Of a stretch of DNA of 20,811 nucleotides, positions 1 to 7,852 are shown piece by piece. The notes beneath the pieces are model-generated. The model was given only the letters and a program-made list of their open reading frames with translations, did not search any database and had not been told where the DNA came from. Numbering within the stretch: the stretch's first letter is position 1; every line of letters starts with the position of its first letter. The position numbers and the translations under genes are program-made. This DNA comes from Gammaproteobacteria bacterium (GTDB taxonomy: Bacteria > Pseudomonadota > Gammaproteobacteria > Xanthomonadales > Wenzhouxiangellaceae), in assembly GCA_003561495.1 (NCBI GenBank), contig PWWM01000034.1:1-20811 (forward strand), written 5' to 3'.

Positions 1-3
1 AGC

Positions 4-83
<80 letters not shown>

Positions 84-174
84 GCAATCTTTTGTTCCTA
101 TCGCGACAGCGGGCCCAAAAACGGGACTGAAGACTCTGTGGTGAATTCAATAGTCATGTTTCATGAGATCCGTT

Positions 175-1827
175 TCAGAACATCCCGCTGATCACACCGT
201 CTTCGTCGACATCGACATTCAAGGCATTGGGGTGGGCCGGCAGGCCGGGCATCAGCATCATGTTGCCGCATACCGGGATCAAAAAACCCGCCCCGGCCGA
301 CAGGCGCATGTCGGTGACCGTCAACGTCCAGCCGGTCGGTGCGCCCAAAAGGTTGGGTTTGTCACTGAGAGAACTCTGGGTCTTGGCGATGCAGACCGGT
401 AACCGGCCAAAGCCCAGGCGCTTGAAGCGCTCCAGGGCAATGCGCGCGCGGTTTTCGAAGTAGATGTCATTGGCGCCGTAGATCCGGCGGGCAATGCGTT
501 CGATCTTTTCCTCCGGGCCCATGTCTTGATCGTAGAGCGGAGTGATCGTCGAGGGTCGATCGGCAGCACGGCGTACGGCTTCAGCCAGGGCGGCCGCGCC
601 TTTACCGCCGTCGGCATGCCCGCTATGGACTTCGCACACCACGCCGCGTTCGTCACACCAGGCCTTGAGCCAGTTGATCTCGGTATCGCCGTCGTTGTCG
701 AAACGGTTGATGGCCACCACCACATTGGCGCCAAAGCCTTTCAGGTTATCGATATGGCGGGCCAGGTTGGTGGTGCCGGCTTCCAGGGTGGCGAGGTCTT
801 CGCGCGAGATGTCTTCAGCCGTGGATCCGCCGTGCCACTTGAGGGCTCGGAGCGTCGCCACGAGCACGACCGCGGCCGGCGTCAGTCCGGTGGCCGGCGA
901 GACGATATCGAAGAACTTCTCGGCGCCCAGGTCGGCCCCGAAGCCGGCTTCAGTGACCACGTAGTCGGCGAACTTCAGTGCCAGGCGATTGGCGATGACA
1001 CTGCTGGTGCCATGGGCGATATTGCCGAAAGGACCGGTATGGACCAGCGCCGGGACATGCTCACTGGTCTGGACCAGGTTGGGCATGATCGCTTCATTGA
1101 GAACGGCCGTGAGTGCATTGGTGACATCCAGATCGCCGGCGCGGATCGGTTCATCCCTGCGAGTGAAGCCGACGATGATGTTGCCCAGGCGTTGCTTGAG
1201 ATCGCGGCGCGATTCGGCCAACGCCAGAATGGCCATGATCTCCGAGGCGGCGGTAATGATGAAGTTGCACTCGCGCGGGATGCCGTTGGGATGACCGCCC
1301 AGGCCGATGACGACGTTGCGCAGCGAACGTTCGTTCATGTCGACCGTGCGATTCCAGACCGGGCGGGTCATGTCGATACTCAGCTTGTTGCCGTGATGGA
1401 GATGGTTGTCGACCAGGGCGGCGAGCAGATTGTGGGCGCTGGTAATGGCGTGCAGGTCACCGTTGAAATGCAGATTGATGCGCGCCATGGGTTGCAGTTG
1501 CGATTGGCCGGAGCCGGTTGCTCCGCCCTTCATGCCGAACACCGGGCCGAGCGAGGGCTCACGCAAGGTAATCATCGGGCGCGCGCCAATTGCGCGCAGA
1601 CCCTGACCCAGCGCAATACTGGTCAAAGTCTTGCCTTCGCCGGCTCGAGTGGGAGTAATGGCGGTGACCAGGATCAGCTTGCCATCGGGCTGGTTGCGAC
1701 GATTGTGCAGGGCGTTGAGGCGAATCTTGCCGGTGTACTTTCCATAAAACTCGAATTCATCCTCAGCCAGGTCCAAATCGGCCATGAAATGGCGCATGTG
1801 TTTCATGAATGTCTGATCATCCGTCAT
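175..1827 (-). CDS. fhs: Formate-tetrahydrofolate ligase
   Basis: ATP-dependent ligation of formate to tetrahydrofolate, giving 10-formyl-THF for purine and one-carbon metabolism in the cytoplasm. The 550-aa length fits the family (about 555-560). The family P-loop is seen at residues 59-68 (TPTRAGEGKT), followed by the REPSLGPVFGMKGGATG region. The C-terminal GAGFLIPVCGNMMLMPGLP stretch is the conserved end of these enzymes. The ATG at 1827 is preceded by an AAGGA ribosome site at suitable spacing. The gene is divergent from the CrbS-like kinase, with about 150 bp between the two starts. After its stop lies the CACAGAG inverted repeat. A long open frame on the opposite strand (526-1845) is a shadow of this gene. 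I see no damage to the gene. Confidence 0.96.
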   Translation of the reverse strand: MTDDQTFMKHMRHFMADLDLAEDEFEFYGKYTGKIRLNALHNRRNQPDGKLILVTAITPTRAGEGKTLTSIALGQGLRAIGARPMITLREPSLGPVFGMKGGATGSGQSQLQPMARINLHFNGDLHAITSAHNLLAALVDNHLHHGNKLSIDMTRPVWNRTVDMNERSLRNVVIGLGGHPNGIPRECNFIITAASEIMAILALAESRRDLKQRLGNIIVGFTRRDEPIRAGDLDVTNALTAVLNEAIMPNLVQTSEHVPALVHTGPFGNIAHGTSSVIANRLALKFADYVVTEAGFGADLGAEKFFDIVSPATGLTPAAVVLVATLRALKWHGGSTAEDISREDLATLEAGTTNLARHIDNLKGFGANVVVAINRFDNDGDTEINWLKAWCDERGVVCEVHSGHADGGKGAAALAEAVRRAADRPSTITPLYDQDMGPEEKIERIARRIYGANDIYFENRARIALERFKRLGFGRLPVCIAKTQSSLSDKPNLLGAPTGWTLTVTDMRLSAGAGFLIPVCGNMMLMPGLPAHPNALNVDVDEDGVISGMF

Positions 1828-1938
1828 GGTTTTGTTCCTTGTTGATGGCTCAGTTTGTCGTGCTCATGGTCGGAACTCAAGCTCAATGTGACCGGATATC
1901 CGACCTTGCGGGGGTTCGTATTCGTACAGGGAGGCGAT

Positions 1939-1974
1939 ATGATGGGATCGAAATCGTTTCCATCCGTGATCTGA
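1939..1974 (+). CDS. Possible 11-codon leader peptide of the kinase gene
   Basis: A strong Shine-Dalgarno sequence (AGGGAGG, 1928-1934) sits just before tandem ATG codons at 1939 and 1942. They open a short frame encoding MMGSKSFPSVI and ending in TGA at 1972-1974. The kinase start (TTG 1975 / ATG 1978) follows at once in the same frame, and the kinase has no good ribosome site of its own. The arrangement suggests translational coupling by termination and reinitiation. The cbrA kinase of Pseudomonas is also reported to be coupled to a small upstream ORF (cbrX), which makes this plausible. Alternatives are TGA readthrough, or a stop codon newly arisen in a longer N-terminus. Confidence 0.4.
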   Translation: MMGSKSFPSVI

Positions 1975-1977
1975 TTG

Positions 1978-4900
1978 ATGTTTTCCGCCACCCTGATCAT
2001 CCTGGTATCGCTGGCCTACGTCGGCCTGCTGTTCCTGGTGGCCTGGTGGGGCGACCGGCGCGCCGAACGCGGTCAATCGCTGTTCAATCAGCCCCTGATC
2101 TACTCGCTGTCGCTGGCGGTGTACTGCACTTCATGGACTTTCTATGGGGCAGTCGGCCAGGCGGCGACCAGCGGGTGGGACTTTCTGCCGGTTTATCTGG
2201 GGCCGATCCTGATGTTTGCCGTGTTCGGGGGATTCATTCTGCGCATTGTTCGGGTCAGCAAGGAGCAGAATGTCACCTCGATCTCGGACTTTCTCGCTTC
2301 GCGTTTCGGCAAGACCCGGAAATTGGCCGTTCTGGTGACCTTGGTTGCGGTGCTGGGTGTGCTGCCCTATATCGCCTTGCAATTGAAAGGAATTGCCATG
2401 GGCTTTACGCTGCTGACCGCCGATCCGGCCAGCAGAATCCTGTTGCCTGAAGATCCCGGGCCGGTCTGGCGTGATACGGCCTTGCTGGTGGCCCTGCTTC
2501 TGGCCGCATTCACCATTCTTTTCGGAACCCGGCAACTCGATGCCACGGAACATCATCCCGGGCTGATGCTGGCGGTGGCTTTCGAGTCGCTGGTCAAGTT
2601 GCTGGCGTTTCTGGCGGTCGGAGTGTTTGTGACCTGGTTTTTGTTTGATGGGCTGGATACGGTGCTGCCGCGAGCCATTGATGATGACGCGATTGCGGCC
2701 ATGTTCGCCCCGGACAATCTCCGTCTGAGCTTTTTCACCATCCTGCTGTTGTCCATGCTGGCGATCTTCTGCCTGCCGCGGCAGTTTCATGTGGCCGTGG
2801 TTGAAAGCACCACTGAACGCGAGGTTCATGTCGCCCGCTGGCTGTTTCCGATCTACCTGGTCCTGATCAGTCTGTTCATCGTGCCGGTGGCCGTCGCCGG
2901 CCTGCTGACTTTCGATGTCTCGGTCGAGGCCGATACCTTCATGCTGGCTCTGCCGATGTTTGCCGACCAGCAGTGGTTGACCCTGCTGGCCATGTTGGGC
3001 GGCTTTTCAGCTGCCACCGGTATGGTCATCGTTGCTGCTGTGGCGCTTTCGATCATGGTTTCCAATGATATTGTCATGCCGGCCCTTTTGAAGAGCCGCT
3101 TGGTTGATGCCGGTGCCGGCGGCGATCTGGGCCGCCTTTTGCTGATGGTTCGACGCGCGGTGATCGTGTTCTTGCTGCTGCTGGCCTGGGGTTATTACCG
3201 CTTGTTCGCGTATGACGAAAGCCTGGCCGGGATCGGGCTGCTGTCATTTGCCGCGGTCGCCCAGTTTGCGCCGCTGGTGGTCGCAGCCGTATTCTGGCGT
3301 GGGGCCAACCGTCATGGCGCCATGCTGGGGCTGAGCCTGGGGTTTGGCGTGTGGTTCTATTGTTTGTTGTTGCCGGTGATTCTGCGCGCTAGCGGTGTTG
3401 GTGAAACTTTTCTTGTTGCCGGACCACCGGGTATCACAGGTTTGCAGCCGGAAGCCCTCTTCGGATGGACATTTTCCGATCCCCTGAGCCACGGCGTGTT
3501 CTGGTCGTTGACGTTCAATGTGCTGGGTTTGATCGTGGGGTCATGGCTCGGCGCAGACCGAGCGATAGACCGCATCCAGGCGAATGCGTTTGTGGGGGCC
3601 GCCAGTGGCATGGGCACCGATTCCCTGCCTCGCAGCGGGATCGCCACGGTGGGTGATTTCATTCAACTTACGGCACGTTTTCTTGGCGAGCGTCGAACCC
3701 GTCAGTTCTTCAGTGATTTCGTCAAGCAGCGGGATGGAGAACTGGTCGAGTCGCAACCGGCCGATGCCGAACTGGTGCGCTATACCGAGCGGGTGCTGTC
3801 GGGGGTGATCGGCGCCAGTTCGGCCCGTCTGGTGCTGTACTCGGCGCTGGCTGGGAGTGGCATGAAATTCGACGAGGTCGTCAGTCTTCTGGACCAGACC
3901 TCGCAGAAGCTCAAGTTTCGCCAGGAATTGCTGCAATCGGCCATGGAAAACCTGTCCGAGGGCATCAGCGTAGTCGATGGCGAGCTCAGGCTGGTGGCCT
4001 GGAACAAGAGCTACCTGGATATGTTCGACTATCCTGATGGATTGATCCACATCGGTCGTCCCATCCGCGATGTGCTGGAGTTCAATGCTCGGCGCGGCCG
4101 TCTGGGAGATGGCGATGTCGACGAGTTGATTGAGCGGCGCATGGAATGGCTCAGGAAACGCAGTCCGCATTTCTATGAACGTGTGCACTCGGATGGCCGG
4201 GTGATCGAAATTCGCGGCAACCCCATGCCCGGCGGCGGATTCGTGACCTCGTTTACCGATGTGACCGAGCGCAAGCGCACCGAGCAGGCGTTGCGCGAAA
4301 GCGAACGGCGCCTGACCGAGGCCAAGGAAGGTCTGGAAAGGCGCGTCGCGGAGCGCACCCGGGCCCTGACTGAATTGAATGAGGAGTTGCAGCGTGAAGT
4401 CGCCATTCGTGGGCGTGTCGAGGAGCAAATGCGACTGGCCAAGCGCGAGGCTGATGAGGCCAATCAATCCAAGACCCGGTTCCTGGCCGCGGCCAGCCAT
4501 GACCTGTTGCAACCGCTCAATGCCGCCAGACTGTTTTCATCAGCGCTGTCTCAGCAGTCTGATCTGGGTGAGGAACAACGCTACCTGATTGACCGTCTTG
4601 ACGGCGCCATTGCCAGCGCCGAGCAGTTGCTCAGCGCCCTGCTTGACATCACCCGGCTCGATGCCGGGGCGATGCCGGTGCAGGTGACGGAATTTCCAAT
4701 CGCCGAGTTGCTCAAGCCCTTGCATGATGAGTTTTCAGCGATGGCCCGAGAGCGTGGTCTGCGCTTCGATTTCATCGACTCCTCGGCGCATGTGCAGTCT
4801 GATCCCAAGCTGCTCAGACGAGTGCTGCAGAATTTTCTCTCCAACGCGCTGCGCTACACCGAGCAGGGCCGGGTCTTGCTGGGATGCCGCCGCCGCGGTG

Positions 4901-5580
4901 ATCATCTGCTGATCCAGGTGCTGGATACCGGTCCGGGCATTCCCCGGGACCAGCACGAGGCGGTGTTTCAGGAGTTTCACCGGGGGAATCGCTCTCGCCG
5001 CCACCAGCAGCGCGGCCTGGGACTGGGTCTGGCGATTGCCGAGCGCATTGCGCGCATGCTGGACCATGCGATTGGTCTGCAGTCCGAGCCGGGTCACGGG
5101 ACCGTGTTCTCGATCAGTGTGCCCATGGTGGCCGGTCGTGCCGTTCCGACCGGCGCACGCAGTCCACGGACGACCCGCGTGCGTGATCTGGCCGGTCTCA
5201 AGGTGCTGTGCATCGACAATGAGCCGGAAATTCTCGATGGCATGCGTTCACTGATCACACCCTGGGGATGTGAGGTACGAACGATCTGCGAAGTCGCCGA
5301 GCTATCCGAACTGACCCGCAATCACCCCGAACCGCCGGACGTGATCCTGGCTGACTATCACCTCGACGACGAGCATAACGGGATCGACCTGATGAACCGC
5401 CTGCGCGCTCATTACGACCACGACATCCCAGGAATCCTGATCACCGCCGACCAGACCGAGACGGTCCGCAACGAGGCCCGCGCCCAGGGCTATCGCATCC
5501 TGCACAAGCCTTTGAAGCCAGCGGCCTTGAGGGCTCTGCTCAGCCGGCTGGTCAGATCAATCAAACGCAATCCAGCTTAG
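1978..5580 (+). CDS. crbS: CrbS-like hybrid histidine kinase fused to an SLC5 transporter domain
   Basis: Membrane sensor kinase of about 1200 aa. Residues 1-500 are a multi-spanning sodium:solute symporter (SLC5) domain. About 555-640 resemble the STAC linker (motif RFLGERRTRQFF), and 650-765 are a PAS domain. A charged coiled coil (765-830) leads to HisKA, with phospho-acceptor His841 in AAASHDLLQPL. The ATPase domain shows its N box near Asn952 (NFLSNALRY), DTGPGIP at 983 and GLGLGLAI. A C-terminal receiver (1072-1195) carries Asp1126 in ILADYHL and a conserved Lys in LHKPLKP. This order, with a terminal receiver, matches CrbS/MxtR; Pseudomonas CbrA lacks the receiver. CrbS with CrbR controls acs in Vibrio and Pseudomonas, and both partners are in this window. 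ATG 1978 is chosen because TGA lies in frame at 1972; TTG at 1975 is the alternative. The ligand cannot be read from the sequence. Confidence 0.93.
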   Translation: MFSATLIILVSLAYVGLLFLVAWWGDRRAERGQSLFNQPLIYSLSLAVYCTSWTFYGAVGQAATSGWDFLPVYLGPILMFAVFGGFILRIVRVSKEQNVTSISDFLASRFGKTRKLAVLVTLVAVLGVLPYIALQLKGIAMGFTLLTADPASRILLPEDPGPVWRDTALLVALLLAAFTILFGTRQLDATEHHPGLMLAVAFESLVKLLAFLAVGVFVTWFLFDGLDTVLPRAIDDDAIAAMFAPDNLRLSFFTILLLSMLAIFCLPRQFHVAVVESTTEREVHVARWLFPIYLVLISLFIVPVAVAGLLTFDVSVEADTFMLALPMFADQQWLTLLAMLGGFSAATGMVIVAAVALSIMVSNDIVMPALLKSRLVDAGAGGDLGRLLLMVRRAVIVFLLLLAWGYYRLFAYDESLAGIGLLSFAAVAQFAPLVVAAVFWRGANRHGAMLGLSLGFGVWFYCLLLPVILRASGVGETFLVAGPPGITGLQPEALFGWTFSDPLSHGVFWSLTFNVLGLIVGSWLGADRAIDRIQANAFVGAASGMGTDSLPRSGIATVGDFIQLTARFLGERRTRQFFSDFVKQRDGELVESQPADAELVRYTERVLSGVIGASSARLVLYSALAGSGMKFDEVVSLLDQTSQKLKFRQELLQSAMENLSEGISVVDGELRLVAWNKSYLDMFDYPDGLIHIGRPIRDVLEFNARRGRLGDGDVDELIERRMEWLRKRSPHFYERVHSDGRVIEIRGNPMPGGGFVTSFTDVTERKRTEQALRESERRLTEAKEGLERRVAERTRALTELNEELQREVAIRGRVEEQMRLAKREADEANQSKTRFLAAASHDLLQPLNAARLFSSALSQQSDLGEEQRYLIDRLDGAIASAEQLLSALLDITRLDAGAMPVQVTEFPIAELLKPLHDEFSAMARERGLRFDFIDSSAHVQSDPKLLRRVLQNFLSNALRYTEQGRVLLGCRRRGDHLLIQVLDTGPGIPRDQHEAVFQEFHRGNRSRRHQQRGLGLGLAIAERIARMLDHAIGLQSEPGHGTVFSISVPMVAGRAVPTGARSPRTTRVRDLAGLKVLCIDNEPEILDGMRSLITPWGCEVRTICEVAELSELTRNHPEPPDVILADYHLDDEHNGIDLMNRLRAHYDHDIPGILITADQTETVRNEARAQGYRILHKPLKPAALRALLSRLVRSIKRNPA

Positions 5581-5584
5581 TAAG

Positions 5585-5758
5585 GCGCGGTACCCTTCCC
5601 CTGGTTGCGATCTGCTGTTTTCCAGCCCGGAGTTCTCCCGCTATGCCGAGGCGCTGAGGTTTGCAGGGCAAGAACAGCGCTTGAAGGATATAGAGGCCGT
5701 GCTGACTCAAAAGGTCATCGACGAGCGCAAGCTGCGGCGGCGTCAACCGCGGGCTTGA
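5585..5758 (+). pseudogene. Possible remnant of a C-terminal coding segment
   Basis: Right after the kinase stop, one plus-strand frame stays open to a TGA at 5756-5758. It reads as a charged, helix-like protein end containing FSSPEFSRYAEALRF and VIDERKLRRRQPRA. Third codon positions are mostly G or C, as in the real genes nearby. No ATG lies in this frame and no ribosome site is visible, so it cannot be a complete gene as it stands. It could be the tail of a deleted gene. It could equally be a chance open frame. I do not recognise the family. Confidence 0.25.
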
Positions 5759-5798
5759 TCATTTGAGTCTCGAAGCGCCGATCGGCAGACTGCGTTGA

Positions 5799-6932
5799 TC
5801 AGCCGAAAGGGTTCTCCTGAAAAGCCTGCTGAATGGCGAGAATTTCTGGCTCGTTGTCCAACAGCACTTGAACGCAATCAGCATCAAGTTTGGTGCCTGC
5901 CAGTTCGCGCATCTTGGTGAACGCTTCGGCGTTGCTCCAGGCATCCTTGTAAGGGCGTTTGCTGGTAAGTGCATCGAAAACATCAGCCACCGTTACGATA
6001 CGAGCCTCGATGGGGATGGAATTCGACTTGAGGCCGGAAGGATAACCGGTCCCGTCCACAGCTTCATGATGATGCAGGATGATATTGCGCAACATATCTA
6101 CATGGCTGATGTCATTGAGCTCGTAATTGGCCAAAAGCTTATCGATCATGCGCCGACCTTCCTCGGAGTGCGTGCGCATTACGGCATACTCTTCCTCATC
6201 CAGTGGCCCTTTTTTCAACAGAATCCGATCCGGTATCGTCAACTTGCCAAGATCATGAAGCGGTGCGAATAGAAATACATGTTCGATAAAGGTATCGTCA
6301 AAGCCAAAGCGCGGCGCCAGATGTCGGGCGATCAGGCGAGCATACCGGGACATGCGTTCGAGATGACAACCGGTTTCCGGATCCCGGGAATGGGTCAGGT
6401 CCAGCGCTGAACGGATGGTGGCGAGCATGGTTCGCACATTGGCACGCTCGTTATGAATCAGCAAGGTGATCATATGGGCGACCATGTCCAAGTCGTTCAA
6501 TACTCGGTCAATGAACACCTGTGTCTTGTCGGAATTGAAAAAAACGAATCCGAAAAAATGGCCTTCCCAGATCATCGGCAAGGTGTAGCTGGAACGATAG
6601 CCGCTTTGGTAAATGATCCGGGTATGCTCGTGATCGATATCGTTGTAAAGCGATAGATCGTTCACGACCCGGGGTTTGCGCGATTCGGCGATTTCTCGAA
6701 GGGAGTGACAGTCTGCCAGGCGGGCCTGGTAGTGAGTGAGCGGACAATCCTCTCGGCTACTGTAGGCAAATGTACGCAGAAGATCGGTGTCAGCGTCATA
6801 CAAGGCCACGGCAATACGGGTGACAAATTCCATGTGGGTGTGAATCACACCGTGCATGAAACGCAATTTTTCACCCACTGATGCGGCTTCGTTCAGGCCT
6901 GCCCAGCGGTCGATGTGTGAATCCGGTTTCAT
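5799..6932 (-). CDS. GAF and HD-GYP domain protein, putative cyclic-di-GMP phosphodiesterase
   Basis: A 377-aa cytoplasmic protein with no signal peptide or membrane segment. Residues about 20-165 look like a GAF-type sensor domain. About 175-370 form an HD-GYP domain: the metal-binding HD is His226-Asp227 (PLHDLGKLTIPD), and HHHEAVDGTGYP ends with the GYP signature at 296-298. DVFDALTSKRPYK, also typical of the family, follows. HD-GYP proteins hydrolyse cyclic-di-GMP, so a signal-responsive phosphodiesterase is the likely role. The GAF ligand is unknown. The gene converges with the kinase across the remnant region and has its own leader on the right, with only a weak ribosome site before the ATG. 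No GGDEF partner is present in the window. Confidence 0.9.
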   Translation of the reverse strand: MKPDSHIDRWAGLNEAASVGEKLRFMHGVIHTHMEFVTRIAVALYDADTDLLRTFAYSSREDCPLTHYQARLADCHSLREIAESRKPRVVNDLSLYNDIDHEHTRIIYQSGYRSSYTLPMIWEGHFFGFVFFNSDKTQVFIDRVLNDLDMVAHMITLLIHNERANVRTMLATIRSALDLTHSRDPETGCHLERMSRYARLIARHLAPRFGFDDTFIEHVFLFAPLHDLGKLTIPDRILLKKGPLDEEEYAVMRTHSEEGRRMIDKLLANYELNDISHVDMLRNIILHHHEAVDGTGYPSGLKSNSIPIEARIVTVADVFDALTSKRPYKDAWSNAEAFTKMRELAGTKLDADCVQVLLDNEPEILAIQQAFQENPFG

Positions 6933-7138
6933 TCAAATGACTTGTTTGCGCCTGCCTTTGTGCTTGGACAACTCTGATCAGACAGGAAACTGATCCAGAT
7001 TCCTGGGCGTCCCCGGAGTGCGGGCGGGCTTCGTGAAATGATGGGTTTCCTCCAGGTCAACGGAGCTTCGCATAGTATCTTGCTCCGCCTTCATTTTGCC
7101 GGATGCGACATGCCGTGATCAAGCAGTAAACCGGCGGG

Positions 7139-7178
7139 TTATTAACCCGGCCGATCTACATACCTGCCGGGTTAATAA
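7139..7178. promoter_or_regulatory. 13-bp perfect inverted repeat between a gene end and the HD-GYP leader
   Basis: TTATTAACCCGGC (7139-7151) and GCCGGGTTAATAA (7166-7178) are perfect reverse complements with a 14-bp spacer. A third related half, GGCGGGTT, sits at 7133-7140. It forms a second small dyad with the first arm (CGGGTT-ATT-AACCCG). The site lies 6 bp past the stop of the minus-strand small membrane protein and about 210 bp upstream of the HD-GYP start. It could be a terminator stem, though it has no U-tract, or an operator with three half-sites. Confidence 0.6.
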
Positions 7179-7184
7179 TGAAGA

Positions 7185-7703
7185 TCAGCTCTCGCAAGCC
7201 AAGGCCAGGGCGGCATCATCGGGCTGCAGTCGGCGCCAATCAGCACCGGGCAGGCGGCCATCCTCGCCCAGTTCCACGCCGGCATGCAGGTCGGCGCGGC
7301 GATGACCGGCGCAGTCATAGACTACCGGAATCTCGCGCACCGGCATCCAGCGCTCCATCAGGATGACGGTGGTCATGACCTGGTTCGGCGCGGCGGGATT
7401 GGTGCGGTTACGGCGGGTATCGACGGCAATCATGCGCAGATCGAGCGGCCGGATGTAGGTCCAGGGCCGATACCACATGGTGGCACTGCCAGTCACGGCG
7501 ACCTCCACGCCCTCGGGAAGCCCGGACTTCGTCCGATCGGCCCACGAATATTCCATGTAAACCATGAAGCCGATCATCGCCAGCCCGGCCGAGGCCGGCA
7601 TCAGCCAGGCCGGCAGACGCTTGCCGGTGGCGAAGTTGAGGCCCATGATCAGACCGGCGGTTCCCAGTCCTAAGGCGATGGCAGCGATGAATTCGAGAAG
7701 CAT
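7185..7703 (-). CDS. Small membrane protein of unknown function, third in the symporter operon
   Basis: A 172-aa protein I do not recognise. Two hydrophobic segments (about residues 3-22 and 31-50) lead into a polar C-terminal domain that probably faces the periplasm. That domain has one cysteine in VVYDCAGHR and another in the last residues (ALACES), which could form a disulfide. The layout weakly recalls surface-adhesin-E-like folds. The gene follows the symporter gene on the same strand, but about 150 bp away. That gap holds a strong GC hairpin and a heptad repeat array. The array begins about 10 bp before the ATG, and the leader is pyrimidine-rich with no Shine-Dalgarno. The start is therefore uncertain, or expression is unusual. 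Confidence 0.7.
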   Translation of the reverse strand: MLLEFIAAIALGLGTAGLIMGLNFATGKRLPAWLMPASAGLAMIGFMVYMEYSWADRTKSGLPEGVEVAVTGSATMWYRPWTYIRPLDLRMIAVDTRRNRTNPAAPNQVMTTVILMERWMPVREIPVVYDCAGHRRADLHAGVELGEDGRLPGADWRRLQPDDAALALACES

Positions 7704-7713
7704 GGTTGAAGGC

Positions 7714-7812
7714 GGTAAAAGGTAAAAGGTAAAAGGGATGGGGTGTCGAGTAAAGAGTCTGGGCTCAGGATTGTAGTGTCATCCTTTCACCTTTTACCTC
7801 TCACCTTTCACC
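7714..7812. repeat. Inverted heptad array (GGTAAAA and ACCTTTT types)
   Basis: The left arm is three perfect GGTAAAA units (7714-7734) followed by GGGATG. The right arm begins ATCCTTTC at 7781. It runs as ACCTTTT, ACCTCTC, ACCTTTC and a final ACC, ending at 7812, in an exact 7-bp frame. The right arm read on the minus strand is therefore GGTNNNN-type and ends in AAGGATG, mirroring the left arm's AAGGGATG. About 40 bp of unique sequence lies between. The element sits in the leader of the small membrane protein gene and just beyond the hairpin that follows the symporter gene. Confidence 0.9.
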
Positions 7813-7815
7813 GAG

Positions 7816-7847
7816 CTGCTCGGGGCGGCCTTGGCCGCCCCGAGCAG
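7816..7847 (-). terminator. GC-rich hairpin after the symporter gene
   Basis: CTGCTCGGGGCGGCC (7816-7830) and GGCCGCCCCGAGCAG (7833-7847) form a perfect 15-bp stem, starting 5 bp beyond the symporter stop codon. No U-tract follows on the minus strand; the heptad array comes next. It may be a weak or factor-assisted terminator, or a stem that protects the symporter mRNA 3' end. It would separate expression of the symporter from that of the small membrane protein. Confidence 0.7.
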
Positions 7848-7852
7848 TTCCA

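Noticed and set aside
526..1845. Long plus-strand open frame (439 codons) opposite fhs
   Set aside because: It lies antisense to a clear fhs gene and shows low-complexity composition rich in Gly, Gln, Asp and His, as expected for a mirrored GC-rich frame; no domain is recognisable.
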